Of a stretch of DNA of 64,000 nucleotides, positions 1-10,624 are shown one piece after another; position 1 is the stretch's first letter, and the number at the start of each line of letters is the position of its first letter. Source of the stretch: Halolactibacillus miurensis (GTDB taxonomy: Bacteria > Bacillota > Bacilli > Bacillales > Amphibacillaceae). The DNA lies in contig NZ_FPAI01000015.1 in assembly GCF_900116255.1 (NCBI RefSeq), positions 1 to 64,000 on the forward strand, in the 5' to 3' direction. A program made the translations under genes and the position numbers. The notes below the pieces were generated by a model. The model was not told the DNA's origin. It made no database searches and was given only the letters and a program-made list of their open reading frames with translations.

Positions 1-120
1 GATGAGTAATACTTTACTCTGGTTTCAAGCACTAGCTTGTCTTACTTTATTTCTTAACATTACTGTGTGTGTTATTCAGTTTTCAATGGTCAAATGTTAG
101 TCGCTGTTCTTTCGGCGACA
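1..120 (-). promoter_or_regulatory. Leader of an rRNA operon leaving the window
   Basis: On the minus strand this stretch carries the motif TTGAAAACTGAATAAC (about positions 73-88), typical of the region before 16S rRNA in Bacillus-type operons, and a small GTCGC/GCGAC hairpin (100-119). It lies downstream of tandem strong promoters and of lysS, where B. subtilis has rrnJ. The 16S gene itself is outside the window. Confidence 0.7.
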
Positions 121-126
121 AGCTAT

Positions 127-156
127 ATTATATAACGTTTAGCTTATCAATGTCAA
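127..156 (-). promoter_or_regulatory. rRNA operon promoter P2
   Basis: Consensus sigma-A promoter on the minus strand: -35 TTGACA (151-156), 18-base spacer, -10 TATAAT (127-132). Second of two tandem promoters, as usual for rRNA operons. Confidence 0.8.
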
Positions 157-211
157 CAACTTTTTTAAAATTATTTTGTCGCGTTTGCGTTACTAATTTG
201 GCGACTTGATT

Positions 212-240
212 AATATAACATCTCAAGGCAAGATGGTCAA
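212..240 (-). promoter_or_regulatory. rRNA operon promoter P1
   Basis: Minus-strand -35 TTGACC (235-240), 17-base spacer, -10 TATATT (212-217), about 85 bases upstream of P2 and just after the lysS terminator. Confidence 0.6.
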
Positions 241-251
241 GGCTTTTCAAT

Positions 252-297
252 AAAAAAATCTCGTTTAAGTGAAATAACCTCACTTCACTTAAACGAG
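252..297 (-). terminator. lysS terminator
   Basis: Perfect 14-base inverted repeat CTCGTTTAAGTGAA (260-273) / TTCACTTAAACGAG (284-297), followed on the minus strand by a T run (252-258). Confidence 0.9.
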
Positions 298-340
298 CGA
301 TCTATTTATTATTAGCTTTCCTTAACTTTATACCTTACAT

Positions 341-1912
<1,572 letters not shown>

Positions 1913-2269
1913 TTAAATATATTTTTGCCTATATTGAGCCTGCTGCTTTAGTTCTTTCGCAAAACCAAACAACAATGCTGCTAACTCCGCTCTTGTTTCT
2001 ATTGCATTAATGGCTATTCTTATTCTACCACTAACCGGTAAATCTTTTAAGTATCTAGCGGTATGCTTTCACATCTCCATCATCGCCACACGTTCAGTCT
2101 TTAGTTCTGCTAATCTATCAGCATGCAACAGGCAGATTGTCACCATCTCAGCACAGACAAGGCCCTCACCAAACTCTTTCACTTTTAAACGAAAGGCCCA
2201 GTTACTGACACCTGCCATCGGCGCTAACACCACACGATTAGGAATCGTCACATCACCAATTTGAAACAT
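1913..2269 (-). pseudogene. dusB: Relic of tRNA-dihydrouridine synthase dusB
   Basis: The reading frame opens normally (GGAGG then ATG at 2267-2269) with MFQIGDVTIPNRVVLAPMAG, the flavin-binding N terminus of DusB. After about 44 residues, at EMVT, it jumps to ICLLHADRLAELK, which resembles a segment near residue 260 of the normal enzyme, so roughly 200 residues, including the central barrel and catalytic Cys region, are gone. A UGA (2069-2071) then replaces the codon expected for Arg; the same frame continues past it with a recognisable C terminus (KHTARYLKDLP, NAIETRAELAALLFGF) to a TAA at 1913-1915. The gene is in its normal place between folK and lysS. Function is certainly lost; an intact Dus paralogue lies at 19737-20702. 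Confidence 0.9.
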
Positions 2270-2340
2270 ATGTCCTCCACTTTCCTTATCAGACCAATCA
2301 CTTACTAGCACACGCCTTCTTATTTAAATACGCAAATTTC

Positions 2341-2856
2341 TTAAACTTGTTTATCGTTCAACTGATACAAGCGCACGTCGTTTAGCTCAGCTCTACTTAG
2401 CTTCGCCATTGCCTGTTGTACCGTTAGATTTGTCCCAGGAATCTTTATTTCTGTTGCTATATCACTTAACGGCACAAGGACAAACGCTCGCTCAGCCATA
2501 CGTGGGTGTGGTATGACTAAGTCTTCCGATACAATGTGATCATTGTGATAGAGTAGAATATCAAGATCAATCGTACGCGGCCCCCATCTGATCTCGCGCT
2601 TTCGACCAAGTTGTTGTTCAATAGCTTGAATCGCCTGTAGTAAGGCGTGTGCCGACAAAGTCGTTTCAACGGCCACCACCTGATTTAAAAAGGCATCTTG
2701 GTCGGTATAACCGACAGGTTCTGTCAGATATAGCCTTGAAGTGTCAACGACATCAATCTCGTCACTATCGTTCAACAACTGCCGTGCTTTCGTTAAGTAA
2801 TCTACTGTCGGTTCTATATTAGACCCTAACGCAATATAAGCTTTAATCAGACTCAC
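2341..2856 (-). CDS. folK: 6-hydroxymethyl-7,8-dihydropterin pyrophosphokinase
   Basis: Transfers pyrophosphate from ATP to hydroxymethyldihydropterin, the step before dihydropteroate synthase in folate synthesis. The 171-residue protein is of normal length and shows the family signature GPRTIDLDILLY (about 92-103) with the metal-binding DLD, the N-terminal ALGSNIEP, and the HPRMAERAFVL block. Its start overlaps the end of folB by 14 bases, so the two are translationally coupled in a folP-folB-folK operon. Confidence 0.96.
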   Translation of the reverse strand: MSLIKAYIALGSNIEPTVDYLTKARQLLNDSDEIDVVDTSRLYLTEPVGYTDQDAFLNQVVAVETTLSAHALLQAIQAIEQQLGRKREIRWGPRTIDLDILLYHNDHIVSEDLVIPHPRMAERAFVLVPLSDIATEIKIPGTNLTVQQAMAKLSRAELNDVRLYQLNDKQV

Positions 2857-3211
2857 GCCCTCTCGTCATTTCTACTGCCACCGAGTCGTAATGACCTGGA
2901 ATAGGTGGGTTCGGCTTAATCACTTTGACCGTTAATTGATGAATGAGAGGAAACGCCTGTAACACTTTTTTACTCACCCGTTCAGCAACTGATTCAATCA
3001 ACTTTAACGGTTCACCTTCAACAACCGCCTTCACTGTTTCATAAACATGACCATAGTGCACCGTTGCCTCTAAGTCATCATTTGTCCCAGCTTCTTTTAA
3101 GTCTACCTCTAAGATGAGGTCCACTATAAACGTCTGACCTAATATGTTTTCTTCTTTCATTGCACCGTGATAACCGTAAAAATTTAAACCATTCAAATAT
3201 ACTTTATCCAT
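2843..3211 (-). CDS. folB: Dihydroneopterin aldolase
   Basis: Converts 7,8-dihydroneopterin to hydroxymethyldihydropterin and glycolaldehyde, feeding FolK. The 122-residue product begins MDKVYLNGLNFYGYHGAMKEE, the conserved FolB start with the GYHG loop, and has the catalytic-region Glu of LKLIESVAERV and the VKVIKPNPPIPGHYDSVAVE block. I start at the ATG 3209-3211, one base past the folP stop and preceded by GAGGG; an upstream 10-residue extension would overlap folP without a ribosome binding site. Confidence 0.95.
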   Translation of the reverse strand: MDKVYLNGLNFYGYHGAMKEENILGQTFIVDLILEVDLKEAGTNDDLEATVHYGHVYETVKAVVEGEPLKLIESVAERVSKKVLQAFPLIHQLTVKVIKPNPPIPGHYDSVAVEMTRGRESD

Positions 3212-3212
3212 C

Positions 3213-4040
3213 TCATCCCTCACCTTTTCCAACAAGTACATCCATCATCTCAATCACACGTTTATTCATCTCAACATTGTGGACCCGAACAATATTAGCC
3301 CCATGCATCACACCAAAACATGTGGTCGCGGCTGTTGCTTCATCACGTTCGTCAACCGGACGATGCGTCGCATAATAGATCACTGACTTTCGTGATGTCC
3401 CGAGTAATACCGGATAATTTAATGTTTGTAAAAATGCCATCTCTTTTAATACGGCTAAGTTTTCTGGCTTTGTTTTTTGAAAGCCAATGCCTGGATCTAA
3501 AATAATCAGCTCATCATCCAAACCACGGCTCTTTGCGATCTCAATACTTTCGATTAAATCACGTTTCACATCCGCAATCAACTCTTTATACTCCGCTTGT
3601 TTACGATTATGCATAATAACGACAGGGACGTCGTGTTTTTTACAGACGTCAGCGATACGCGGGTCATGCTTCAACCCCCAAATATCATTCACCATATCAG
3701 CTCCAGCTAAAATCGCTGCTTCTGCCGTTTCACTTTTAAACGTATCAATAGAAATATACGTATCTACTACTTGTCTAATCGCTTTAATGACGGGTACCAC
3801 GCGAGCTATCTCTTCTTCAACCGAGACAGGCGTGCAGCCTGGTCTGGTTGATTCACCGCCAACGTCTATGATGTCGACGCCCTGATCTACCATTTTCTTT
3901 GCTTGTTCTACTGCCCGTTCCAGCGAATTGTACTTTCCACCATCAGAGAAAGAATCTGGTGTGACATTAAGAATACCCATGACCCACGTTTTCTTTGATA
4001 GATTGATACGCTCTTTACGCAAACGAATATACCGACTCAT
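3213..4040 (-). CDS. folP: Dihydropteroate synthase
   Basis: Condenses hydroxymethyldihydropterin pyrophosphate with p-aminobenzoate; the sulfonamide target. The 275-residue protein shows the diagnostic blocks MGILNVTPDSFSDGG (about 21-35), DIIDVGGESTRPG, SIDTFKSE and LLGTSRKS. GGGGGAG precedes the ATG. First gene of a folP-folB-folK operon. In B. subtilis pabB-pabA-pabC lie directly upstream; here cysK is the upstream neighbour, so p-aminobenzoate synthesis genes must be elsewhere or missing. Confidence 0.96.
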   Translation of the reverse strand: MSRYIRLRKERINLSKKTWVMGILNVTPDSFSDGGKYNSLERAVEQAKKMVDQGVDIIDVGGESTRPGCTPVSVEEEIARVVPVIKAIRQVVDTYISIDTFKSETAEAAILAGADMVNDIWGLKHDPRIADVCKKHDVPVVIMHNRKQAEYKELIADVKRDLIESIEIAKSRGLDDELIILDPGIGFQKTKPENLAVLKEMAFLQTLNYPVLLGTSRKSVIYYATHRPVDERDEATAATTCFGVMHGANIVRVHNVEMNKRVIEMMDVLVGKGEG

Positions 4041-4093
4041 TATGCTCCCCCTTATATGAAGACACTTAATATCTCTTGATAAATATGTCTTTC

Positions 4094-4121
4094 ATTTTAT
4101 CATGAATCCAGCTATTTTACA
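4094..4121 (-). promoter_or_regulatory. Possible folP promoter
   Basis: Minus-strand TGTAAA (4116-4121), 16-base spacer, TAAAAT (4094-4099), upstream of folP and after the cysK terminator. The -35 is weak. Confidence 0.35.
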
Positions 4122-4142
4122 GAGTCTATGCGTGAAAAGCAC

Positions 4143-4176
4143 AAAAAAACACTTACCCCCAAAGAGGGTAAGTGTT
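4143..4176 (-). terminator. cysK terminator
   Basis: Stem AACACTTACCC/GGGTAAGTGTT (4148-4158 and 4166-4176) followed on the minus strand by a T run. Confidence 0.9.
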
Positions 4177-4184
4177 AGTTTATT

Positions 4185-5111
4185 CTATTCTTCGTCGAAT
4201 TGATAGAGCGGTGTTGAAAGATAACGTTCACCATTACTTGGAATAATCGCCAACACTTTCTTTCCTTTCCCTAACTTCTTCGCAATTTCTTTTGCGGCAT
4301 AAAGAGCGGCACCAGATGATACACCACCGAGTAACCCTTCTAAGCGAGCGGCTTCACGCGCTGTTTCATACGCTTGATCATTCGTTACCGTAAAGATTTT
4401 ATTGTACACTTCGGTATTGAGGGTGCCTGGGATAAAACCAGCACCAATTCCTTGAATTTTATGTGGGCCTGGTTCGCGTCCGGATAGGACCGCAGAACCT
4501 TCGGGTTCTACCGCATAAATATCAATATCAGGGTAGTGTTCTTTCAATACACTACCGGCACCCGAAATTGTACCACCCGTACCGATTCCACTCACAAATG
4601 CATCTAATTGGTCACCCATGGCTTCCACAATTTCCGGACCTGTTGTTAACTTGTGAACTGTTGGGTTGGCCATATTTTCAAATTGTTGTGGCATAAAATA
4701 ACCATGCGCTGCTTTTAATTCCTCAGCTTTTTGAATAGCTCCCTTCATCCCTTTTGAGCCAGGGGTTAATACAAGCTGAGCGCCATACGCACGCAAAAGG
4801 TTGCGTCGCTCAAGACTCATCGTATCCGGCATCACTAAGACCGCCTTATAACCTTTAGCTGCAGCGACCATCGCAATACCAATACCTGTGTTACCACTAG
4901 TCGGTTCAACGATCGTATCACCTGGTTTAAGGGCACCATCTTTTTCAGCTTGTTCGATCATCGCATTGGCAATGCGATCTTTCACAGAGCTACCAGGGTT
5001 CATGTATTCTAACTTTGCATAAACCTCCGCATCTTCCGGTCCCGTTAAACGATTAAGCTTAACAATAGGGGTACGGCCAATTAAATCAGTCATCGATTGA
5101 GCAATTGTCAT
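4185..5111 (-). CDS. cysK: Cysteine synthase (O-acetylserine sulfhydrylase)
   Basis: PLP enzyme making cysteine from O-acetylserine and sulfide. The 308-residue protein has the PLP lysine in [11 protein letters not shown] (about 38-48), the substrate loop [10 protein letters not shown], the phosphate loop [10 protein letters not shown] and the SSGAA block. AGGAGG sits nine bases before the ATG. It has its own consensus promoter located in the tail of yacD and a CymR-like site in its leader, so it is probably sulfur-regulated. Confidence 0.96.
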   Translation of the reverse strand: MTIAQSMTDLIGRTPIVKLNRLTGPEDAEVYAKLEYMNPGSSVKDRIANAMIEQAEKDGALKPGDTIVEPTSGNTGIGIAMVAAAKGYKAVLVMPDTMSLERRNLLRAYGAQLVLTPGSKGMKGAIQKAEELKAAHGYFMPQQFENMANPTVHKLTTGPEIVEAMGDQLDAFVSGIGTGGTISGAGSVLKEHYPDIDIYAVEPEGSAVLSGREPGPHKIQGIGAGFIPGTLNTEVYNKIFTVTNDQAYETAREAARLEGLLGGVSSGAALYAAKEIAKKLGKGKKVLAIIPSNGERYLSTPLYQFDEE

Positions 5112-5124
5112 ATGAAACGCCTCC

Positions 5125-5151
5125 TAATTCCGAGTATTCTTATTTGAATTA
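5125..5151 (-). promoter_or_regulatory. Possible CymR operator in the cysK leader
   Basis: On the minus strand the stretch runs from TAATTC through CTCGGAATTA. This resembles the published CymR box of Bacillus and Staphylococcus, which opens TAAWNC and closes with ATMGGAATTW, but the spacing between halves is one base off as I recall the motif. It lies between the cysK -10 element and the ribosome binding site, where repressor binding would block transcription. Confidence 0.45.
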
Positions 5152-5156
5152 AATAC

Positions 5157-5186
5157 ATTATACACAATAACGTGATACGTTGTCAA
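5157..5186 (-). promoter_or_regulatory. cysK promoter
   Basis: Minus-strand TTGACA (5181-5186), 18-base spacer, TATAAT (5157-5162). The -35 overlaps the last codons of yacD. Confidence 0.8.
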
Positions 5187-6070
5187 TAAATCCACTCAAC
5201 ATTTCGCTCTTCCCAAAGCGTTTGCTCATCAGGTAAGTAAGCGAGTTGTTCAATCGCAAGTTCTGTTCTAATATAGTCACGAACATCCGCTAGCGGTAAG
5301 GTGATTGCCGGTAGGTCACGTCCTAAATAAACGATTGAATATCCTGAACCATTTTGAAACGGCTCACTGTAGCTATATGCATCTAATGCATCGACACGCG
5401 ATTTATAATCTTCGGTTAAAAAGGTTGAGTCATATGAGTAAAAACCTAAGTAACCGCCTGTTTCAAGCATCTCCTCTGTCGTCGCATACTCACGCGCTAA
5501 CGCATGAAAGTCTGCTCCGTCTTCGAGCGCTTGATAAATCGCGTCCGCCGTCGCTTGACTGTCTACTTCTATTTCCGATAACTCAATCCAGCGACTAAAC
5601 TCAAAATCCCCTTGATGTTGTTGATAATACGCGTCAATATCAGCATCTGACACTGACACATCACGCGTTAGCAAGCGCTCCATCAATAACCGAGAATGGA
5701 TATTGTCTCGCCACAAAGCTTCTCTTTGTTCGACTTGACTTTCTGGTAGCTGTCCATAAAGGGTATGCATCCGCATCACTTCTAAGTCAATAATTTTCTC
5801 ATTAATAGAGATATTTTCTTCCGCACTTATTTTTCCAGTCACTTCATCGGTAATAAGTGCTTCTAACGCTTCTTTGCCGAAATGTGTTTCTAAATACGTC
5901 ATCCATTCTTCAAACTCAATCGGCTCACCATCAATTTCAGCTACCGGTTCATTACGATCAACCGTTTCACTTTCAGGGTACGCCGATTCAATTGCTGGTT
6001 CACGTGTTAACAAATATGTAGCGCCATTTGTCACAAGAACAATGGCTAAGAAGATGAGTAGTTTTTTCAT
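5183..6070 (-). CDS. yacD: PrsA-like peptidyl-prolyl isomerase (YacD type)
   Basis: The 295-residue protein starts with a hydrophobic segment (residues 3-20) that lacks a lipobox Cys, so it is probably membrane-anchored with the body outside the cell. A SurA-like N-terminal part (50-140) precedes a parvulin-type PPIase domain (about 155-260), seen in SRWIELSEIEVDS, ADFHALAREYATTEE and GGYLGFYS. It lies between hslO and cysK exactly as yacD does in B. subtilis. Role in folding exported proteins is inferred from the domain. Confidence 0.85.
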   Translation of the reverse strand: MKKLLIFLAIVLVTNGATYLLTREPAIESAYPESETVDRNEPVAEIDGEPIEFEEWMTYLETHFGKEALEALITDEVTGKISAEENISINEKIIDLEVMRMHTLYGQLPESQVEQREALWRDNIHSRLLMERLLTRDVSVSDADIDAYYQQHQGDFEFSRWIELSEIEVDSQATADAIYQALEDGADFHALAREYATTEEMLETGGYLGFYSYDSTFLTEDYKSRVDALDAYSYSEPFQNGSGYSIVYLGRDLPAITLPLADVRDYIRTELAIEQLAYLPDEQTLWEERNVEWIY

Positions 6071-6093
6071 CAGTTTGTTGTTTCGCTCCTTTA

Positions 6094-6978
6094 TTATTCG
6101 AGTGAATCCGCTTGTTTGAGTTCAGCTAGTTCCGCTTTTGTCAGATGGTAGTGTTCATTACAGAAGTGACAAGTCGCTTCTGCGCCACCATCTTCTTCAA
6201 TCATTTGATCGATTTCTTCATCGCCAAGACCACGGATCGCATCTTTAATACGTTCAAGTGAGCATGAACAATGGAAGCGTACCGATGAGGTTTCTAGCAC
6301 CTGAACATGACCTTCACCAAAAATCTTTACAAGCATATCTTCAGGTGATAGACCTTGTTCAATCATCGCACTAATAGCCGGCATTTGACTTAAATTCTGT
6401 TCAATTTGATCAATCATCTCATCAGTGGCACCCGGCATAACTTGAATAATAAACCCGCCCGCCGCTAGGATGGTATGATCAGGGTTGACTAATACACCCG
6501 CACCAACAGCTGAAGGCACTTGTTCTGATGTCGCAAAGTAATAAGTGAAGTCCTCACTCACTTCACCTGAAACGATGGGAACTTGTCCTGTAAAGTGTTC
6601 TTTTAACCCTAAATCTTTCACAATACTTAACGAACCTTCTGTCCCAACAGCGCGTCTCACATCTAACTTTCCTTGATCATTAAGATCAAAATCGACGTGC
6701 GGGTTAGTAATGTAGCCTCTAACCTCACCCTTCGCATTTGCATCTGCAACTATCGGACCGACAGGGCCGTTGGCTTCCATTTTCGCGGTTAATTTATCTT
6801 CCCCTTTTAACATCGCACCCATCATCGCACTGATCGTCATCGTGCGGCCAAGGGCGGCTGAAGCTGTCGCCCATGTATCATGACGGCGACGCGCCTCCTC
6901 TACTAATTCTGTTGATTTAATCGCATAGGCACGCACGGCACCTTCATACGCTAACGCTTTGACTATATAATCTGACAT
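6094..6978 (-). CDS. hslO: Redox-regulated chaperone Hsp33
   Basis: Holdase chaperone activated by oxidation. The 294-residue protein has the four zinc cysteines near the C terminus in the usual CxC and CxxC pairs (FHCSCS and CHFC, about residues 235-275) and the conserved [15 protein letters not shown] block between them. AGGAG precedes the ATG. It sits between coaX and yacD, the normal order. Confidence 0.96.
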   Translation of the reverse strand: MSDYIVKALAYEGAVRAYAIKSTELVEEARRRHDTWATASAALGRTMTISAMMGAMLKGEDKLTAKMEANGPVGPIVADANAKGEVRGYITNPHVDFDLNDQGKLDVRRAVGTEGSLSIVKDLGLKEHFTGQVPIVSGEVSEDFTYYFATSEQVPSAVGAGVLVNPDHTILAAGGFIIQVMPGATDEMIDQIEQNLSQMPAISAMIEQGLSPEDMLVKIFGEGHVQVLETSSVRFHCSCSLERIKDAIRGLGDEEIDQMIEEDGGAEATCHFCNEHYHLTKAELAELKQADSLE

Positions 6979-7012
6979 CTTTTTTCTCCTTTACTGTTTA
7001 GAAAGACTATTT

Positions 7013-7786
7013 TTATTGTTGTTTCACCTTATCATAAATCGACTGAAGTCCTTTTAAGGTGAGCATAGGATCGACGACGTCAATCGTCCGTGATTCATCG
7101 GCAATAAGGTGGGATAAACCACCTGTCGCAATGACCTTCGCCTCGCTATGACCTTCTTCTTTAAATCGCGTGACCATCGCATCGACTTGACCGACGTAAC
7201 CGAAGTAAAGACCTGATTGCATCGCTTCAACTGTCGACTGACCAATTGTATTTTTCGGATGATTGATTTCAACCTTTGGTAATTTGGCTGCTTTTTCATA
7301 AAGGGCTTCAAGCGATAACCTAATGCCAGGCAAAATGGCACCACCAACATAAGACGCCTCTTCATCAATATAACAAAAAGTTGTTGCTGTACCAAAATCA
7401 ATGATAATGAGTGGCGCGCCGTAAGCCTCAATAGCACCTACCGCATTCACGATGCGGTCCGCTCCAATTTCTTTTGGGTTAGGATACCGCATATTCAAAT
7501 ACGATTCAATTGGATAGTCACCAACAACAATCGCTTCTTTTTTAAAGTATGTTGCCACCATTTTTTCTAATGCATACATAATCGGCGGCACAACAGATGA
7601 AATAATCACATCTTCGACAAGATGAAAGGTTAGACCATGATAACGGAATAAATGATCGATCATCATCCCAAATTCATCTTCCGTTTTATGGCGATCCGTT
7701 TTTATCCGCCACTGGTTTGTGATTTTTTCACCATCTAATAGACCAATTACCGTATTGGTATTGCCAACATCAATCACTAATAACAT
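7013..7786 (-). CDS. coaX: Type III pantothenate kinase
   Basis: First step of coenzyme A synthesis, cytoplasmic. The 257-residue protein begins [15 protein letters not shown], the family's phosphate-binding start, followed by [37 protein letters not shown] and GGAILPGI. I prefer the ATG at 7784-7786, which matches the family start and has GGTG upstream; an ATG four codons earlier has poor ribosome-binding spacing. Confidence 0.95.
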   Translation of the reverse strand: MLLVIDVGNTNTVIGLLDGEKITNQWRIKTDRHKTEDEFGMMIDHLFRYHGLTFHLVEDVIISSVVPPIMYALEKMVATYFKKEAIVVGDYPIESYLNMRYPNPKEIGADRIVNAVGAIEAYGAPLIIIDFGTATTFCYIDEEASYVGGAILPGIRLSLEALYEKAAKLPKVEINHPKNTIGQSTVEAMQSGLYFGYVGQVDAMVTRFKEEGHSEAKVIATGGLSHLIADESRTIDVVDPMLTLKGLQSIYDKVKQQ

Positions 7787-7889
7787 ATGTGTCACCATCT
7801 CTTCTTTACAAGAATATCATCCGTCACTATTTTAATGGTTTTTAACGATGGAAACAATTAAAAACCTTTGTCGTGAACCGAATGAAGAC

Positions 7890-7933
7890 AAAAGACCAGT
7901 CGGAAAGCACGAATCCGCTAACCACACTGGTCT
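7890..7933 (-). terminator. ftsH terminator
   Basis: Stem AGACCAGT (7893-7900) / ACTGGTCT (7926-7933) with an inner CGGA/TCCG helix, followed on the minus strand by TTTTG. Lies just after the ftsH stop. Confidence 0.65.
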
Positions 7934-7942
7934 ATCAAACAA

Positions 7943-9925
7943 TTATTTATCTGTTTCGTCTTCTCTTAATTCATCAATCGATGTTGGCTTATCCTCATCT
8001 GTTGTGTCAGATTCAGGTGCCGCATCTGTTTGTGTTACCTGAGCATCATCTGTTGTTTCTGCCACAACGTCTGCTTCTACATCAATTGGCTCATCATCAG
8101 ATTCAGGTAATTCACCCGTCTCATAAAGCGCCTTAATTTGACGCGCATCTAGCGTTTCAACTTCTAATAAGGTTTGAGCGACAAGCTCTAACTTATCACG
8201 GTTCTCAGTCAGAATTTCTTTCGCTTTAGCGTAACAAGTGTTAATCACACTTTGCATTTCTTGGTCAATTAAATAAGCAATTTGGTCACTGTAGTTCGCT
8301 TCATTTTGCATGTCGCGACCTAAGAAGACTTGGCCACTGCCACCACTGAATTGAATAGGGCCAATTTTATCACTCATACCATATTCAGCCACCATCTTAC
8401 GGGCAATACTTGTCGCACGTTGGAAGTCATTATGAGCGCCTGTTGACGCTTCACCAAAGATTACTTCTTCTGCGACACGTCCACCAAGAAGGCCTGTGAT
8501 TTTATCCATTAATTCTGGTTTTGTCATAAAGTAGCGGTCTTCACGCGGTAACATCACCGCATAACCACCCGCTTGTCCACGTGGGACAATGGTCACTTTG
8601 TGTACCATGTCTGCCTCATCAAGAACCATACCAATAATCGTATGACCACTTTCGTGATACGCGACTATGTTACGTTCTTTCTCAGAAATAACCCGGCTCT
8701 TCTTCGCCGGCCCTGCGATGACACGGTCAATCGCTTCATCAACGTCGACCATTTCAATCTTCTTCTTATCTGTACGCGCGGCGACAAGCGCAGCTTCATT
8801 CAGTAAGTTTTCTAAATCAGCACCAGAGAAACCTGGGGTACGCATCGCAATCGTTTTTAAATCAACATTTTCATCTAAAGGCTTATTACGTGCGTGGACT
8901 TTAAGTACGGCTTCACGACCTTTTAAGTCTGGACGATCGACCGTGATTTGACGGTCAAAACGACCTGGACGAAGTAAGGCAGGGTCTAAAATATCCGGAC
9001 GGTTTGTTGCCGCCATAATAATGATCCCTTCGTTGTCACCAAAACCATCCATCTCTACGAGTAACTGGTTTAATGTTTGTTCACGTTCATCATGACCGCC
9101 ACCAACACCAGCACCACGTTGACGACCAACTGCATCGATCTCATCGATAAAGATGATACATGGGGCGTTTTTCTTAGCATTTTCAAATAAGTCACGAACA
9201 CGCGATGCCCCGACACCAACGAACATTTCGACGAAGTCTGAACCACTGATAGAGAAGAACGGTACGCCCGCTTCCCCTGCAACCGCACGTGCAAGTAATG
9301 TCTTACCTGTACCTGGAGGTCCTACTAACAGGACACCTTTAGGAATTTTCGCCCCGATTGCCGTAAATTTACGCGGGTCTTTTAAGAAGTCAACGACTTC
9401 GATTAATTCTTGCTTTTCTTCATCCGCTCCAGCAACGTCTGTGAAGCGTACTTTTTTCTTTTCTTCTGAATACATCTTCGCTTTTGATTTACCGAAGTTC
9501 ATCACACGGTTACCACCGCCTTGTGATTGGTTCATCAAGAAGAAGAAAATGACAATCACAATGATAAACGGTGCAAGGGCTGTTAAGAAGCTAAGAAGCG
9601 CACTTGGCTGTTCTTCTTCTTTCACCTCGAGAATCCCTTGGTTTGCTCCTTGAGCATAAACCGATGTCACAATCTCTGATTGTTCTGGAACATTTGTAAT
9701 GAAGGCTTGTTCTTCTTCACCTTTTAATACCCCAGTAATACGCATGATTCCGTTAGACGGTCGCATATCCATTTCTTTTACTTCTTCATTATTGAGCACC
9801 TCGATAAACTCATCGGCGCGCATCTCTTTGGTTTCATTTGTATTTCCTGTAATCAATGACATCAGTGACATTAACACTAAGAAAATAACAGCATAAAACA
9901 CTAAATTACGTGTTAATCGATTCAT
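7943..9925 (-). CDS. ftsH: ATP-dependent zinc metalloprotease FtsH
   Basis: Membrane protease that degrades damaged membrane proteins and regulators. The 660-residue protein has two N-terminal membrane segments (about 7-25 and 108-130) flanking an external domain, an AAA module with Walker A GPPGTGKT and Walker [10 protein letters not shown], the second region of homology, and the zinc motif HESGH followed by the downstream Glu region. The C-terminal 60 residues are acidic and low in complexity, ending [24 protein letters not shown] precedes the ATG. Order hpt-ftsH-coaX is standard. Confidence 0.97.
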   Translation of the reverse strand: MNRLTRNLVFYAVIFLVLMSLMSLITGNTNETKEMRADEFIEVLNNEEVKEMDMRPSNGIMRITGVLKGEEEQAFITNVPEQSEIVTSVYAQGANQGILEVKEEEQPSALLSFLTALAPFIIVIVIFFFLMNQSQGGGNRVMNFGKSKAKMYSEEKKKVRFTDVAGADEEKQELIEVVDFLKDPRKFTAIGAKIPKGVLLVGPPGTGKTLLARAVAGEAGVPFFSISGSDFVEMFVGVGASRVRDLFENAKKNAPCIIFIDEIDAVGRQRGAGVGGGHDEREQTLNQLLVEMDGFGDNEGIIIMAATNRPDILDPALLRPGRFDRQITVDRPDLKGREAVLKVHARNKPLDENVDLKTIAMRTPGFSGADLENLLNEAALVAARTDKKKIEMVDVDEAIDRVIAGPAKKSRVISEKERNIVAYHESGHTIIGMVLDEADMVHKVTIVPRGQAGGYAVMLPREDRYFMTKPELMDKITGLLGGRVAEEVIFGEASTGAHNDFQRATSIARKMVAEYGMSDKIGPIQFSGGSGQVFLGRDMQNEANYSDQIAYLIDQEMQSVINTCYAKAKEILTENRDKLELVAQTLLEVETLDARQIKALYETGELPESDDEPIDVEADVVAETTDDAQVTQTDAAPESDTTDEDKPTSIDELREDETDK

Positions 9926-9961
9926 TTCTTTCCTCCTCCCAAACGAGAAAAACTATAGTAC

Positions 9962-9991
9962 ATCGTATCACACCAAATTCCACTCCTGCAA
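9962..9991 (-). promoter_or_regulatory. Possible ftsH promoter
   Basis: Minus-strand TTGCAG (9986-9991), 18-base spacer, TACGAT (9962-9967), upstream of ftsH. Confidence 0.45.
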
Positions 9992-10053
9992 CTGAAGTGA
10001 ATCGCTTACTGTGATTTCCTCTACTGCGTTTTTCGTTTGTTTAATGTCTCGTA

Positions 10054-10605
10054 TTATTCTGCTTGGTCTCCACCATAAATATGTGGTTTTAATACACCGA
10101 TATATGGGAGGTTACGATATTTCTCTTGGTAATCAAGACCATACCCAACAACAAACTCATTAGGCACTTTAAAACCAACAACGTCAGCTGTAATGTTCGC
10201 GGTACGTCCTTCTGGTTTATCTAACAACGTCACAATTTTAATTGATTTTGCTTTACGATATTTGAAAAGGTCAACAAGGTAGCTCAGTGTAAGACCACTA
10301 TCAATGATATCTTCAATAATTAAAATATCACGCCCTTCAACTTTCGTGTTTAAGTCTTTCTCAATCTTCACTTCACCTGATGACTTCATGCTCCCGCCAT
10401 AACTTGAAACATCCATAAAGTCCATTTCTAAATAAGTATCCATGTGACGTAAAATATCTGACATAAACGGTAAGGCACCTTTTAATACGCCAACCGCTAA
10501 TGGGAAACGATCGCGGTACTCCTCACTCAACGCCTTCCCTAATTCTTCGCACTTTTGGTCAATCTCTTCTTTCGTCACTAATATTTTCTCGATGTCGTTA
10601 TGCAT
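10054..10605 (-). CDS. hpt: Hypoxanthine phosphoribosyltransferase
   Basis: Purine salvage enzyme making IMP or GMP from hypoxanthine or guanine and PRPP. The 183-residue protein has the PRPP motif [12 protein letters not shown] (about 94-105), the [10 protein letters not shown] loop and the flexible-loop SSYGGS. Two ATGs are adjacent; the second (10603-10605) has better spacing from GGAGG. It follows tilS as in B. subtilis. Confidence 0.95.
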   Translation of the reverse strand: MHNDIEKILVTKEEIDQKCEELGKALSEEYRDRFPLAVGVLKGALPFMSDILRHMDTYLEMDFMDVSSYGGSMKSSGEVKIEKDLNTKVEGRDILIIEDIIDSGLTLSYLVDLFKYRKAKSIKIVTLLDKPEGRTANITADVVGFKVPNEFVVGYGLDYQEKYRNLPYIGVLKPHIYGGDQAE

Positions 10606-10624
10606 CATAATCCTCCTACATATT

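Noticed and set aside
2069-2071. In-frame UGA in dusB as a possible selenocysteine codon
   Set aside because: The codon replaces an expected Arg, the gene also lacks its central domain, and no selenocysteine insertion hairpin is seen. It is a relic.
3487-3885. 132-codon plus-strand frame opposite folP
   Set aside because: Antisense to a conserved enzyme with no ribosome binding site or family match.
7054-7437. 127-codon minus-strand frame overlapping coaX
   Set aside because: Same strand but out of frame with coaX, whose conserved motifs fix the real frame.
9153-9653. 166-codon open frame on the plus strand within ftsH
   Set aside because: It is fully antisense to the conserved AAA domain of ftsH, has no ribosome binding site and no recognisable domain.
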